Assembly (NCBI GenBank): GCA_002633005.1
Contig: NMRA01000055.1
Location: forward strand, 1,078,557-1,100,751
DNA from: Phoronis australis
Lineage: Eukaryota; Phoronida; Phoronidae
Length of the DNA stretch: 22,195 nucleotides
Direction of reading: 5' to 3'
The position numbers were made by a program, and so were the translations under genes. Below are positions 8,912-19,656 of this stretch, in pieces (the first letter of the stretch is position 1; each line of letters starts with the position of its first letter). Below the pieces are notes generated by a model. The model saw only the letters and a program-made list of their open reading frames with translations, searched no databases and was not told the origin of the DNA.

Positions 8912-9342
8912 GTGTCTTTATTATCACACCTCCAATTTACATGTACAGATCTATTCATGAATGAACGTTTCACTTGTTTAGCTGTAGTGAACAAAGTCCT
9001 CACGGCTAAATCACAATCAAGGTCCATATTCGAGAGTCGGCTGTGTTACGGGCTAAAAAATTAATCAATTTTCTTGGACATTTACCAAATGCCAACTGAA
9101 TCTCATACAAATACACAAAGGGTTATTTAGTTGTGCAAATTAAGAAAAGAATCATCAAAATCGGACAGTGTTTGAAAAATTTATGCATGTTTTTATCTAT
9201 GAATTTCATGCATTTTTAGCATTACGAGTGACCATTTTAAAAAATCCAATTTTCAACCCGCAACGTGTCCTTATTACTATACCTCAAATTCACATGTAAA
9301 GATTTATTCATGAATGTACGTTTCACGTGTTTAGCTGTAGTG
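8912..9342. repeat. Pair of diverged ~78-bp direct repeats
   Basis: 8912-8989 and 9265-9342 share CATGTA.AGAT.TATTCATGAAT followed by ACGTTTCAC.TGTTTAGCTGTAGTG with scattered substitutions, 353 bp apart. A smaller repeat (CCATTTTAA..AATTTTCAAC) recurs at about 9231 and 9344. This is old local duplication in intergenic sequence. Confidence 0.8.
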
Positions 9343-9718
9343 GCCATTTTAATAATTTTCAACTGTCAACAGTAGAAAAGAAATTAATTCTATTAAGTGA
9401 GCGATTGCTTTGATATGACTGGGAATAACTTTATTCACTTTCAGAGTCCTTTAGATGAAGTTGTGCTTAGTCATTGAGAAATGGTAAGGTTAATCCTAAA
9501 ACAGGAACTCGTTACGAAATTTGTAAATTCTGTGTTTCTACCGTCATCTAGTGTAAAAAAGGTTAAAAAGTAAAGTTCACACTCTGTAATAAAAGTAGCT
9601 ACAGAATGTTTTAGCCTAGGCAAGACAGCCAATTATTCAGCATCATAAAAAATAGCTATACAACATTATGTTACCATGTGATGCAGAAACAGTGACGTAG
9701 TGTACGTAGCCCTTTTCT

Positions 9719-10372
9719 TAGTGTACATACCCCCATGTTTGCAAATACCATGAAATAAAAATATTACTTGGTAAGTGAGCAACATTGGTTACAGACAGTT
9801 TCCTTTTTTACAAATGGTAGGTTAAAAAGGCGTTTATTACAAATACATTTGTTTTGAGTGAAATATTAGCATTTGTGTAATGAACTTACTCCTATGTTTT
9901 AATGTGTGCCTATTTTCAAAGAATAACAGATATGTACATGAATGCTGTATTTTATATTTTTCCTCTTTGAATAGATTTAGTAAATAAACTAACTCTCAAT
10001 GGATTCTTATTATTTAGTTACAAACCTAACATGGCATTGAAATGTAGTGTGCGCACCCGTGTAGTGTACGTACCCCGATGTTGACATATACCATGAAACA
10101 AAAATATTACGTGGTAAGTAAGCAACATTTGTCACAGACAGTTTATTCCCTTAAAGTGTTAGTTTAAAGGGTGTTTATTACAAATACATTTGTATTGAGC
10201 GAAACGTTGGCATTTGTGTAGTGTATGTGCCTGTTTTCAAAGAATGGCAGACAGATACGCACATATATGCTGTACTTTTTATTTGTTCTCATTTAATAGA
10301 TTTGGCAAATGAAATAACTATCAGTATATTCTACGTACTTTTATAAACCTGATTGAAATGTAGTGTACAGGC
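9719..10372. repeat. 343-bp tandem duplication next to a PLE relic
   Basis: Unit 1 starts TAGTGTACATACCCCCATG at 9719 and unit 2 starts TAGTGTACGTACCCCGATG at 10062, a period of 343 bp. They share CCATGAAA.AAAAATATTAC, the GTTTATTACAAATACATTTG block, ATTTTCAAAGAAT and other segments. Unit 2 is somewhat shorter. At 10361 a third start (TAGTGTACAGGCC) appears, and the same phrase occurs at 9698, so the array once had more units or is bounded by this motif. Unit 2 ends about 25 bp before the PLE coding relic. Confidence 0.85.
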
Positions 10373-10396
10373 CTTCAACCTCGATGCTATAAAATA

Positions 10397-10900
10397 TTGC
10401 CCACAAGTGTTTATACATACTGTTCTTCTCACGTCTTCAGAAAGCGTCTTACCACTCTGCATACTTCCCCTCAAATGAAAAACCTATTTCCTCATCCACC
10501 TAAAATTTCTCGGAAAAAATGTAAAAGCTTAAAAAAATATTTAGTGAGAGCAAATATGGACTATAAAAACCAAACTGATAAGCCTATTTGCAACACACAA
10601 TGTAACAAATCTAGATGCAAAATGTGTAACTTTTTCAACGACAATACTTCCTTTCAGGCTTCTCAAACCAATGAAAACTTCGACATAAAACATTATTCAG
10701 ACCGTACTACCAACAATTACCAAATAACACGTAGAAAATGTTCCATTCAATATGTAGGGCAAACTCAACATAATCTACAAACTCGGTTTCGCAATCATAG
10801 ATTGAACATAATATATGAAAACATTTTTGATACTATAGTAATCATTTCACTTTTCGACACACAAGTGTATCCTTTAGAGGATCTGGATAGCCTCTTTTAG
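10397..10900 (+). pseudogene. PLE polymerase C-terminus, copy 2 (different lineage)
   Basis: The frame starts at a non-ATG codon and is the C-terminal part of a Penelope-like polymerase with a cysteine-rich linker and GIY-YIG domain. Landmarks are HVFRKRLTTL, LFPHPPKISRKKCKSLKKYL and VRANM. The zinc-binding-type linker follows (CNTQCNKSRCKMCNFF), then SIQYVGQTQHNLQTRFRNHR with the YIG-half arginine, and FDTQVYPLEDL near the end. The region before YVGQT (NNYQITRRKC) has lost the usual GIY tyrosine pair, and the segment after NHR is abnormally short. The reverse-transcriptase core is missing, with the tandem array sitting where it would be. The cysteine-rich linker marks a lineage distinct from copies 1 and 3. 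Confidence 0.85.
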
Positions 10901-11037
10901 TTTCGGATATATTTTCTACGTTATTGAACTTACCTGAGATGAAATGGTAACGTATCGCCAGTGCCTGCTAGCATTTTGAAGCCTTTGCAATTTCTGGTGG
11001 ATTAGGTCGGGAAACTTTAGTCAGAATCCCGGCTGTC

Positions 11038-11363
11038 TCAGGTGTGTGACAGGTTGAATCTCAAGCCTTCTTCTCTGTTAAAAGATGGCTTTTCAATTAC
11101 TTCATATATACACTCCATGACTCCCCGTTCAAACCACTTTTTCTCCTTGTCAAGGATTAGGGCAGTATCAAGATCAAAGCCGTGACCATGATTCTTGACA
11201 GTAGGCAAATGCGGCAGAGCCATTCAGCTCTGTAGGTGTCACCGTAGTGACGCCGACGATGTTGGGACAACCGTGCTTTCAATGATCGCTTAGTTTCACC
11301 TACATAAGTTTCATCGCACTCTCCACGCTGCATTCCATAGACCACATTACACATGTAGCTATC
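11038..11363 (-). pseudogene. PLE GIY-YIG endonuclease relic, copy 3 (frameshifted)
   Basis: Read on the minus strand, SYMCNVVYGMQRGECDETYV continues into GETKRSLKARLSQHRR, a canonical GIY-YIG domain in PLE style. The homology then shifts frame at about 11215-11223 and continues as VKNHGHGFDLDTALILDKEK, KWFERGVMECIYEVIEKPSF, NREEGLRFNLSHT to a stop at 11038. A stop precedes the first part at about 11370-11372, so only the endonuclease module remains. It points toward copy 2, tail to tail. The arrangement ILDKEKxWFERGV...IEKPSxNR is typical of a PLE lineage that differs from copies 1 and 2. Confidence 0.88.
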
Positions 11364-11372
11364 TTTTCCTTA

Positions 11373-14030
11373 TTTTGTTTATCCTTAGGGTGCTAGAATG
11401 TTTGTCTTGAAGTGCCAGCAGGTTTGGATTTACCAACTGGTCACAGCTTAGACCCTGATAATGCAATAATTCTTGAATACTGCTGCCTCCGCTTTCCTCA
11501 TAGAATCGCAAGACAATCTCCACTCTCAAAACTACTTTAAACTGCATACCACTACTCTAGACTTGCCAGTCTGATTCAACGTCCTCGATAGCATGAAAGA
11601 TGCAGACGATTCCTAAACAACGAGAAATTTGGACACAATTTCAATATTTCACCTCAGACGAATGCTCATACTATCATTGCCTCCGCGGCATGCGGAGAGC
11701 AGAGGGTACAGCTTTTCCAGAAACTCGAACAATACCCCAATGTTTACAAGAAAGACATCAGATCCTCCTCAAATTTATAACAACATTATTTTTTTTAAAT
11801 GGATGCAAAGAACACAATTTAAATGAAAATAAGGTTCTATTCGAAATAGTTTCAAAATTTCTTTTTAACATTAAATCTCTTTGGAAGTCGATAACATTGT
11901 ATACATGTGTTTATTTTGGAATCATCGCTTTGACTGTAAAACAAATTATTATCTATGAAAAGGATTTATTTATATTCGCTATCACGTTTATATTTAAAAC
12001 ACGTCATTGTAATCTTAACATCAGTTTATCAATCTATGTATTTCTGTATAATTGTATATAGATTTCCTTGTATTGTACTGTTTAGCTCATATAAAAAGCC
12101 TCTTGGCGCTTCCTGGTTCTGTATATTTATTGTACGGATTATTTCACAATAAACATTCAGAAAAGATAACCTCTGTAAAATTCGCTCTTATTCATATTAT
12201 CTACTACTGACAACCAACTCTGGAAGTTAACATCCGACAGCCTTTTTTAAATTTTGACAGAAAATACTGTTCATCACCGTCTTCTTAGCTGGTTCAGCCA
12301 TACATGACCGACAAGTGTATACAAGAAATTTTTAACACGGTTCATCAATTATTTTGTATCGTGGCATAGCTGTGGATGGACGAAGAAAATGTGAACTTGT
12401 TGTGTTGTGCAAAGCTGTGAAAGGACTGAAATTGGAATTCAACTCGGTCTAGGCCTGAATGCCGCAGGCATACAGGGGCGATAGTATATCCCCATAAAAA
12501 GTTACTCACTTCAAAATACAACAAATAAAATCAAAAGAAACATGAATATGTGCACATGGAGTTATACTTAACACATACCCTGAGTCTGGATACAATTTAA
12601 TCTACAAATAACGTGAACAACATGAAGAACTCGCGGTTTGATCGCTCGAGTTTCTCTCACCGAGCGCCGTTTTGAGGAAGTTACGTGAAATCACGCCTGT
12701 TGACGAACACATATCTTACAAATTTCACTTGATATTTTCTCATGCTATTTTGCAAGTGTCACGCGCTAGGTCTCGCGCTGAGCTCAGTCTCGCGCTTGCC
12801 TTTGCCTCATACCCACTACCCTCTGACACACAGCGCCACCTATACTGCAAACTTTCGTTTAGCACTGTGATAGAGTGTACATTCTCACCTGACTCAGTTG
12901 AAATACTTTGTGGTTATCGCGCCCGAGGTCAACGTTAACAGTAACCACAAAGTGGAGTTGGAATTTTTCTCCAAAATCACCTGAATTCCCGTAGCTATGC
13001 TTCATCAAAGATATGTTTAGAAGCAGGAAAGATCACTGAAGAAAGTAAGCGCCTTTTAGGCGATAATTTTAGGTGGAGAATGTATTTTTGACGAGGTGAA
13101 AACTTAATCAGTGAGCGGATTTCGGCTACCGCCCGTTGAAATACATGTACACGGGACGAAATTAGTGAAGAACGTGATAGAACATATTATTGTACGAATA
13201 TGAATTTTATTTGCCATAACAGCAATGCTTGTTTGGCATTTATCGAACTAAACGGCTAAAACCTCGATGAAAATAACAGAATACACTCTGCTACCGTATT
13301 GGACAAATGGTCATGCAAACGACAAGCGTTTGCCCCACTTCCCGTGCCGTCACAGTTGAGTCTCACATGATCTCGCCTTATTGTTATAAACTCGAAAAAG
13401 GACTATTGTCTTTCATTTAAGATCAGAAACATTGTTATGGAAGTCTATCAGTTTGCATTTTAGTATAAAGTGGTTGCCATGTCTCGACTTGCTCTCAAAA
13501 CAGACACGTCGAGTTTTCTTGGATTATTATACTTTTCTGCTCTATGTTGCAACGGACATGAACACATGGCACTCTCAGCATCAAGAACAGTAACATAGGC
13601 ACAGTCAGAGCAGAACTCCGGCGTAAAACTTGCTGATGTCTCAAACGACGTGGCTAGAATGACGTTCAAAATCCCCCCTCCCCCCAAGGTCATTAACCAA
13701 TAACACAAACGCAGATTCAGGGTAGACACAGTCAGTAAGCCTCTACATGTACCAGTGCAACGAGTTTCTCAAACGAGACTATAGATGTCCTACCGTTTCA
13801 CAATACAATAACTTAAAAAATATCCGAAAGGTCTACACATATACAACACAGATAAATAATGACGGCCACACTCTCCCTTTGAAAAGACATTGTCCAGTGG
13901 ATAGTAAACAATTACAAAATTTGTTTGAGCATTTTCTGTGACTAGTACATGTACCCGTATTTCTGCATAGAATGGGTGGTACCATTGTGTCAATTAAATC
14001 AGTTTTTGGCCAGTAAGATTAAAAAATGTA
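11373..14030. other. No recognised gene
   Basis: About 2.7 kb in which I can support no gene. 11800-12180 is very AT-rich, and the overlapping ORFs there have no coding character. A homopolymer of C (CCCCCCTCCCCCC) sits at about 13674-13686. 12740-12930 is slightly GC-richer but featureless. The ORFs at 12672-12938, 13460-13729 and 13747-13941 show no domain. Confidence 0.45.
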
Positions 14031-14037
14031 CGATCGC

Positions 14038-14112
14038 CGAACAAATAAAAAAGTTCATTTCAATCAACGTTTCGTCTATTCATTAGACATCATCAGGATA
14101 ATTATTTTCGAA
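14038..14112 (-). ncRNA. Hammerhead-ribozyme-like motif in PLE terminal repeat
   Basis: On the minus strand the core box CTGATGA (14096-14090) is followed by GTCTA-ATGAA-TAGAC, a perfect 5-bp stem II, and then GAAAC (14073-14069). A short stem III is possible (GTT with AAC). Stem I can form between CGAAAATAA (14110-14102) and TTATTTGTTCG (14048-14038) with a two-base bulge. Hammerhead ribozymes are known in the terminal repeats of Penelope-like elements, so the location fits. A U between CTGATGA and stem II is not canonical, and stem III and the cleavage site are weak, so this copy may be inactive. Confidence 0.5.
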
Positions 14113-14151
14113 GGACAACAAGTGCCATCGTATAGCTCAGGTAACATCCAT

Positions 14152-15172
14152 AGACCCTATTCACGCCGACAGGAGGCGAGTTCCAAAACAAGGCTTGCTA
14201 CGATAGCTCTGGTGGCTTATCCGCGTAGTTGTACTCCGCGTTGCTCGAACAGCTAGAAAAAATACGGACACTCTGTTTTACAATCCCTAAGGACATTGGG
14301 ATTCGGAAGCGTTGGGTCCTTGCCATACGCCGCGACGAAGGAAAATATGTCCGTGTAAAATTTATAACTGTTTTCGAATCATAATTTGTCGCATCTCGGA
14401 CTGGATGCCACCATAGCAACGAGGACCGGAGAATCTTCGGCCACCCAGGCTGTGTTTTCATGACTATGGGTTGAAGCGCGATGCATTTTTCTTTACAAAA
14501 AGGACAGGGCACTCAATCCCTCAATTTTGGGGCCAAATATCGGCCCTATTCCCCTCCCAAAAATATTGAAAAATCACGCGAAATTCCTGGCCACGAGGCC
14601 TAAAAATCCCCTTTGTGATTGAAAATTTCTCTCCACTGGTTCAANGTGCCTACCTCACCAGGACCTAGGCTATGCTTGAAGCTAATAGGCCTACTCTTGA
14701 TCAACAAATTAAACCAGATGAGACTAATCGCACATGACAGCAAAATGCTATGAGCCACCACTGTCGAATATATCTTCAACTCGTCAACAATACGACCAAA
14801 TGACCTGGTTCGTGTAGAAAGCATTTTTATCAAGAATCTATTACAGCAAACGTAACCCTGCATTCAGCATGATACCTAATCCGTAACACTACGATCGCAG
14901 CAATTTGGCCATGTTTAATTTTCAGGTTTCGAACCTAGTTTTCCGGAAAAAAAACTATATCCTTTCGTCAAACAACTCTTTGGTGCATTGACTTGTTCTT
15001 TAACTGTATTTTTCTACGTCTCTGTGGTTAATTATTCACACATTTTTTAAGATATAATATTCAGGTTGGACTCCAAAGACCGGCCATTTAACTCACGCAA
15101 TGTAAATTTCCGCTTTGTTTATTGCAGTGAGCCTCGCTTTGGATTTTAATGTCCGCCGCGTGAATAGAGTCT
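14152..15172 (-). mobile_element. Non-autonomous TIR element, copy B (1021 bp)
   Basis: Its ends are AGACCCTATTCACGC and, reverse-complemented from the right, AGACTCTATTCACGC, with AT on each side (14150-14151 and 15173-15174). It is inverted relative to copy A and lacks copy A's 500-bp inner segment. It sits inside PLE copy 4. The uninterrupted PLE at the window start reads CATCCATAGAGTGAAG at this point, so removing copy B and one AT restores the site with a single substitution. It contains the ambiguous base at 14645. Open frames at 14198-14512 and 14600-14863 have no known domain and are not conserved as protein in copy A. Confidence 0.88.
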
Positions 15173-15295
15173 ATAAAGTGAAGTAGGAGACACAATAAGT
15201 AGCTGGTCATCACCATAGTTACAGGGTCACTGAGCTCTGCATGTTATTCAGAGAATCCAGTAGCATGCTGGTTCTGAATGGTCAAACAATCTTAA

Positions 15296-16956
15296 GGCCA
15301 ACAATTCGTTTCTATTACGCCCGATTAGACACAGAATGTGCTTCACCAAGTTCATTGCTTTGCTTGCCTGTTTTGCGATTGTCCTGCAGCACGTTGCCTA
15401 ACATAATGTACTAGAAAATACAAACCCTAAATATTTATAGTGGACGCAAGTCTTCAACTGCAATACTATTTTCCAATTCTTTTCATTTGTTCACCTTTAC
15501 TGACACCAACTATTTTTGACCTGCAAGTATACAGACATATTAAACTTTAAACATTTTTTCTAGCACATCCAGTCGCCTCTGTAACTCAGCAATAGAGTCG
15601 CCAACTAAAGTGTAACATCATCGGAATTAAGTAATGAAAACAAATTCTCAATGGCAGGGCCAACCACTTTCCCGCCCAGTCTTCATTTCATTAGGCCTTC
15701 GTACATGGATGTTTAAATCGCCATTTCAACATACCGACTAAAACCCCCAACTCTAATTTTCTTTTCTAACCGCTAAAAATAGTGGAGTTTACACGGCAAT
15801 TGTCGAGAAAAATCTGAGAGCTGCAAACAATCACTCGAGTCACCTCCAGATACCAGAGGTGGTTCACAAAACGCATGCACACTTCACAACGTTCTATTCC
15901 GGAAATGTGGACATAGGTAGAATGGAAGATTTTAATTGGTCCTTGGGGAAAACCAACCCCAAGACATTACAGAAAAGATAGCGTGGCGCACGCTTTCATA
16001 CAAAAAGGTTTGAAAACCTGTAAATTTTGAGTGTTTCTACGATCTAATCGTTTGGTTGGTCTGGCTAGGTCAGGGGCTCTCGCCCGGTACGGTGAACGTA
16101 CCGCACTGGGAGTGATCTGAACTTATTATCCTAGGAGGACGCGTTGTAAAATACCGGAGGAATGGCGGAGAAAATTGTCATGTAAACAATCATAATATAG
16201 CGTTTAAAAAGTAAACGTAAAGAAAAGCACAGAAATAGCGTAGAATGTTCAAATGTATGTGCTGTTCACTTTAGTAGCAAGTTGATTTTATAAAGTATAT
16301 ATAGGTTCGTACGTGTTTGTACTAGTAAACATTATATTTCGAAATTCGTGATATGTAAAATATTTGAACGAGGGCTGAATAAGTCCATATATAGATAGTT
16401 ATACCACATACATGCTGTACGAATACTACTGTCATATCCTATCGAGAATTCATTTCATCTTTGAATGTCCCAACGACACCAAAGTACTTCTTTGCATCTT
16501 AGTGGCAATGCTGTACGTGAACATGGAATCCTGCTTAATTTCAAGATTAAGCGGAAGTGAGTGTTGCATGAACTTGGAATACGCGAGGCAACTTGACAAG
16601 TTCACTGAAATAATCACGTTCATGGTCATAAAAATTTGCACTGCACTAAATCAAATCACATTTGAATAAAGTAATGTCAATTTTAACCCACCTTTTTAAC
16701 TACGGGCGATCAGTTTCACCAAACAATAATCGATTTAGCCATTCATATATTCCTCCGGTTCAGCGACACAAGTTAAGGTAAAGGAGAAAATGGTTGATCG
16801 CGAGGTCAATAATTACAAAAACTCTTTTCACCGGAACAAAAGTTTTACCTTTTTGCCTTAAAGAATATTCTATGGGGCTATTCTGAAAATTCACATTAAC
16901 CAGAGGGCGCGCGTGTACTAGTGGTGATAGATGAACAGCCTCGATTTCGCGAGCCC
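15296..16956. other. No recognised gene; two perfect hairpins
   Basis: No exon or repeat family is recognised. CGGTACG-GTGAA-CGTACCG at 16085-16103 and GCTTAAT-TTCAAG-ATTAAGC at 16533-16552 are perfect 7-bp-stem hairpins of unknown meaning. The 85-codon frame at 16412-16669 overlaps the second hairpin and an equally long antisense frame, which argues against coding. Confidence 0.45.
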
Positions 16957-17700
16957 TTTAAATACATAGTGAAATGGCTTGCAGCTGTGCCAACTAAATC
17001 TGAGATTTCGTGAAAAGGAAGTTTCTATGAGAGGAAGTAAGCACACCCTAATACAAAGGTAAGGTTTGTGGTTATTTTAATGATTATTCTATGTTTATTC
17101 TACTGATGCCTGTTTACTGAGGTACTCGCCGATGTCGACTTCACGGCAGTCGCCAGTCAGGTTAATCTTTGTTTGTTGTGATGTGTGTTACGATACTTGA
17201 CTTAGCACTCGGGATCTTTTCGTGCATCAAAGCAGTATTATTGTTTGGAATGATTTCTAACAGGTTTATCAGTGACAGTTACATCAATCAATGCTGAGTA
17301 TTTATGCTGTCAACTCTGGTTAGTGAGTTAAGATTACAATCCAAGGCGAAGAGTAAGTGACAAATATCCATAGAGTATTAGTTTACTCGCTGTCCTATGT
17401 CTTCCGGAACTCTATTACACGTTGAAATGGAAATCTATCACATCTGTTTTCACGTGACCTTTGATTTTTAGGTTTGAGATCTCAAGTTGTACCGTAAGGA
17501 GGAGATATGCATCGCTTCTGCACCATCCCTGAATGGACAAAAATTGGATTTTAGCATTTGACTGCAGTTAACCAGCAAGATCTTCCCGTCCAGTGCAGAT
17601 CTGTTGTCAAAGCCTACTTTCTATATTGGACACAACGAACAAAGCCTTTGAAAAGGAACAGCTATTTTTTAAAGAAAAGTATGTAATTCATTTAGTTAAT
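16957..17700 (+). other. Possible non-coding or short-ORF transcript
   Basis: TTTAAATA at 16957-16964 could be a TATA element. About 60 bp later an ATG (17027) opens ten codons ending at a good donor, CAAAG|GTAAGG (GT at 17059-17060). An acceptor TTGATTTTTAG at 17461-17471 would continue the frame for only about 20 more codons. If this is a transcript, it is more likely a 5' UTR or long non-coding RNA than a protein gene. Confidence 0.15.
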
Positions 17701-17711
17701 TTACTTATTCT

Positions 17712-17927
17712 GGGGCCCGTTCCAACAAAACTGACTTAGCTAAGACAATTCTTAAATTTTACTAAATTTTAAAATAAAAGTTAAATTTGTCTCAAATTCA
17801 TTTCAACGCAGAGATCTTAAGCTTAATTTAATTGTTTGACGTATGCTTTGTCTTAATATTGGAAGTTAAGACAAATCTTAGACTTAAGTCGAAAATGAAC
17901 TTAATTCAGTTTCTTGGAACGGGCCCC
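17712..17927. mobile_element. Foldback MITE, about 216 bp
   Basis: It starts GGGGCCCGTTCCAACAAAAC and ends with the inverse of GGGGCCCGTTCCAAGAAAC, giving terminal inverted repeats of about 20 bp. The AT-rich interior is also partly self-complementary (CTAAGACAATTCTTAA against CTAAGATTTGTCTTAAC). There is no coding capacity. A target duplication is not clear from the flanks (ATTCT on the left, TGGTCC on the right). Such G/C-rich termini occur in several DNA-transposon groups, so I leave the superfamily open. Confidence 0.8.
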
Positions 17928-17929
17928 TG

Positions 17930-18700
17930 GTCCTCAGGGAGGGATTGGCATAGGGGTTTAAGGTTGTAAAATTTGGTGCAACTGACTCTGTGGAAATAAC
18001 AGGTAATACATGTTTGAGGAAAAGAGCATGGCGAGGTAATGCTTAACCTTCGTGAAGCTCCTTCGAGTTTATTTCATGAAACCCTTTTGCTATCAATTGT
18101 AAACTCATAAAAATATATTACATTTTCTGAATTTTCAGTGACTGAGTCTTAACTCATGCCTTGAAATGTTGCAAGTCATTTATAAATTCAAATGACTTCC
18201 ATTTCTTGTGAAAATTGCATTTTTTAGGTGCTTTACGATTTGTAATTACTCTTAAACAACAGAAAGATTATCCATCATTTTTTAAATGACCCAAGTAATC
18301 ATATCTTCTATTAGGAGAAAAATAAAAAGTCTGAGAAACCGTTCCCTCAGCCTTAGACTAGAAGTATGCTTGACAGACCATGAATCTGTAATCGGAGTTT
18401 AAAATTGCTGAAAGTATCAAAAATATAAACATTGAAAATGGGTAACAAAGGTTTGAAGTTGTCTCAAAAAACTTGCATATTTTAAAGACATGTGATGCGT
18501 TTAAAGAATTGTTATGGCTACGTATGAAGGATAAAGACGCAATTTTATACAATACTTATTATGTACACCCTTGCTTTTTTGAAAATAGTAATTATTTATT
18601 TTTTGTGAAATTGTAGAGCAGTCACCATATCATATTTTTGGAAAACAGGGATAGCATTTTTGACCAAAACTGGAGTACTTAATAATTCATATTTCAATAT
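17930..18700. other. No recognised gene
   Basis: AT-rich sequence. The 64-codon minus-strand frame at 18358-18552 has no recognisable domain. Confidence 0.45.
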
Positions 18701-18708
18701 TTGTTCCA

Positions 18709-19290
18709 GGTTCATTGACATTTTAAGACCACTTCAAGTCGCAACACAGACAAGATTTGTTAATCCTTTCTCTTCCCTCAGCATTTACACGCACCAGCAG
18801 TGCTGCATGGCACAATGTACAAGTCAGTGGCCCTGGAGAAATGTGAGCCGCAGATCTAAGTTACCATAAAACTGTGTGCCAGTGAATTGTTTGTGTATGA
18901 AGAGAAACTATATCCGACAGCTACACAAGTCAGTCTCACTGGTGAGGATGTTTCATAGGCAATGAGTCATGTGTGGACAATAGCTTATTTCCTTTCCTGG
19001 AAGAAACATGAGGAACTGAAGATAAAAAAGACCTAGTGACACTCTGGTCTAGTTCAGGGTTAGATTTTTGGCACAAAACAAGTCAAGTGATATGCTGCTG
19101 TGTGTACCTTCAAGGATCTAATTGTGGATGTTATTAAGGCTGAATGGGGTTACACGAACGAAAGCCACGTGCCGAAACTGGGGCTTTTTTACAAGCGCTT
19201 CTAAACGCCATTGAAACTAGATCCCAGTGAAATGAAAACCAAAAGCATCTGGGATAAATACCTGTTCTTTCTCACTGAGTGGCATTAACT
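18709..19290 (+). pseudogene. Possible decayed coding relic, family unknown
   Basis: After the acceptor-like TTTGTTCCAG (18700-18709) the sequence stays close to 45% GC and gives several long open stretches in shifting frames. Examples are FIDILRPLQVATQTRF, then KLCASELFVYEEKLYPTATQ followed by VSLTGEDV, and near the end FKDLIVDVIKAEWGYTNESH, VPKLGLFYKRF, a stop, then LKLDPSEMKTKSIWDKYLFF. The pattern resembles a frameshifted old gene or transposase. I do not recognise the family, and chance cannot be ruled out. Confidence 0.25.
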
Positions 19291-19636
19291 TTCCCTTTCA
19301 GAAGAAAGGCTTTTTACAAATGGTAAAAACTTTTCAATTTGGCACACATTATGGGGAAATGACATTCAGTGATTGCATCGATTGTCTTATTGTCAGTAGA
19401 AAGCCCTTTAATGTTACACTTTGACGATGGAATAAATTTTTCATTAACAGGCAAGTTTGTCAATAATTATTGAAACCACAATATTTCTTCAGATTTAAAG
19501 CCCCATACAGTGCAGTTGTGCTTATTCTTTATGAAGCTGAAATGATTGCCGAATATGTTAACGAAATATTTTCCTGTTGACCTATAAAAATGTGCAAGAA
19601 TCAAAATGAAGTATTCCCTTAATTTGATTTGTTTGT

Positions 19637-19656
19637 TTGTGTGTGTGTGTGTGAGT
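19637..19656. repeat. TG microsatellite
   Basis: A run of TG dinucleotides follows two TTTG units (TTTGTTTGTGTGTGTGTGTG). It is a simple-sequence repeat with no gene nearby. The surrounding 19300-20260 has no recognised feature. Confidence 0.9.

Larger units (their letters stand above)
14038..15295 (-). mobile_element. PLE remnant copy 4, split by TIR element copy B
   Basis: GGACAACAAGTGCC and GCTCAGGTAACATCCATAG (14112-14152) match 19-59. AGTAGCTGGTCATCACCATAG and the following bases through CATGCTGGTTCTGAATGG (about 15197-15280) match 90-172. Together they are the 3' end of the same PLE family as copy 1, cut in two by copy B. Only the last 25 or so codons remain, and an extra base (GGATTC for GATTC, at about 15258-15264) breaks their frame. 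The left part carries the terminal-repeat sequence with the hammerhead-like motif. The 5' truncation is at about 15285-15295. Confidence 0.82.

Noticed and set aside
11600-12152. Three overlapping plus-strand ORFs
   Set aside because: Very AT-rich, hydrophobic translations in competing frames; no domain or splice logic.
13460-13729. Minus-strand ORF with clustered cysteines (CSDCAYVTVLDAESAMCSC) as a secreted-protein exon
   Set aside because: No recognisable cysteine-rich domain, a low-complexity GGGG run from a C homopolymer, and no convincing splice sites.
16412-16669. 85-codon ORF
   Set aside because: An equally long antisense frame and a palindrome occupy the same bases, and there is no domain.
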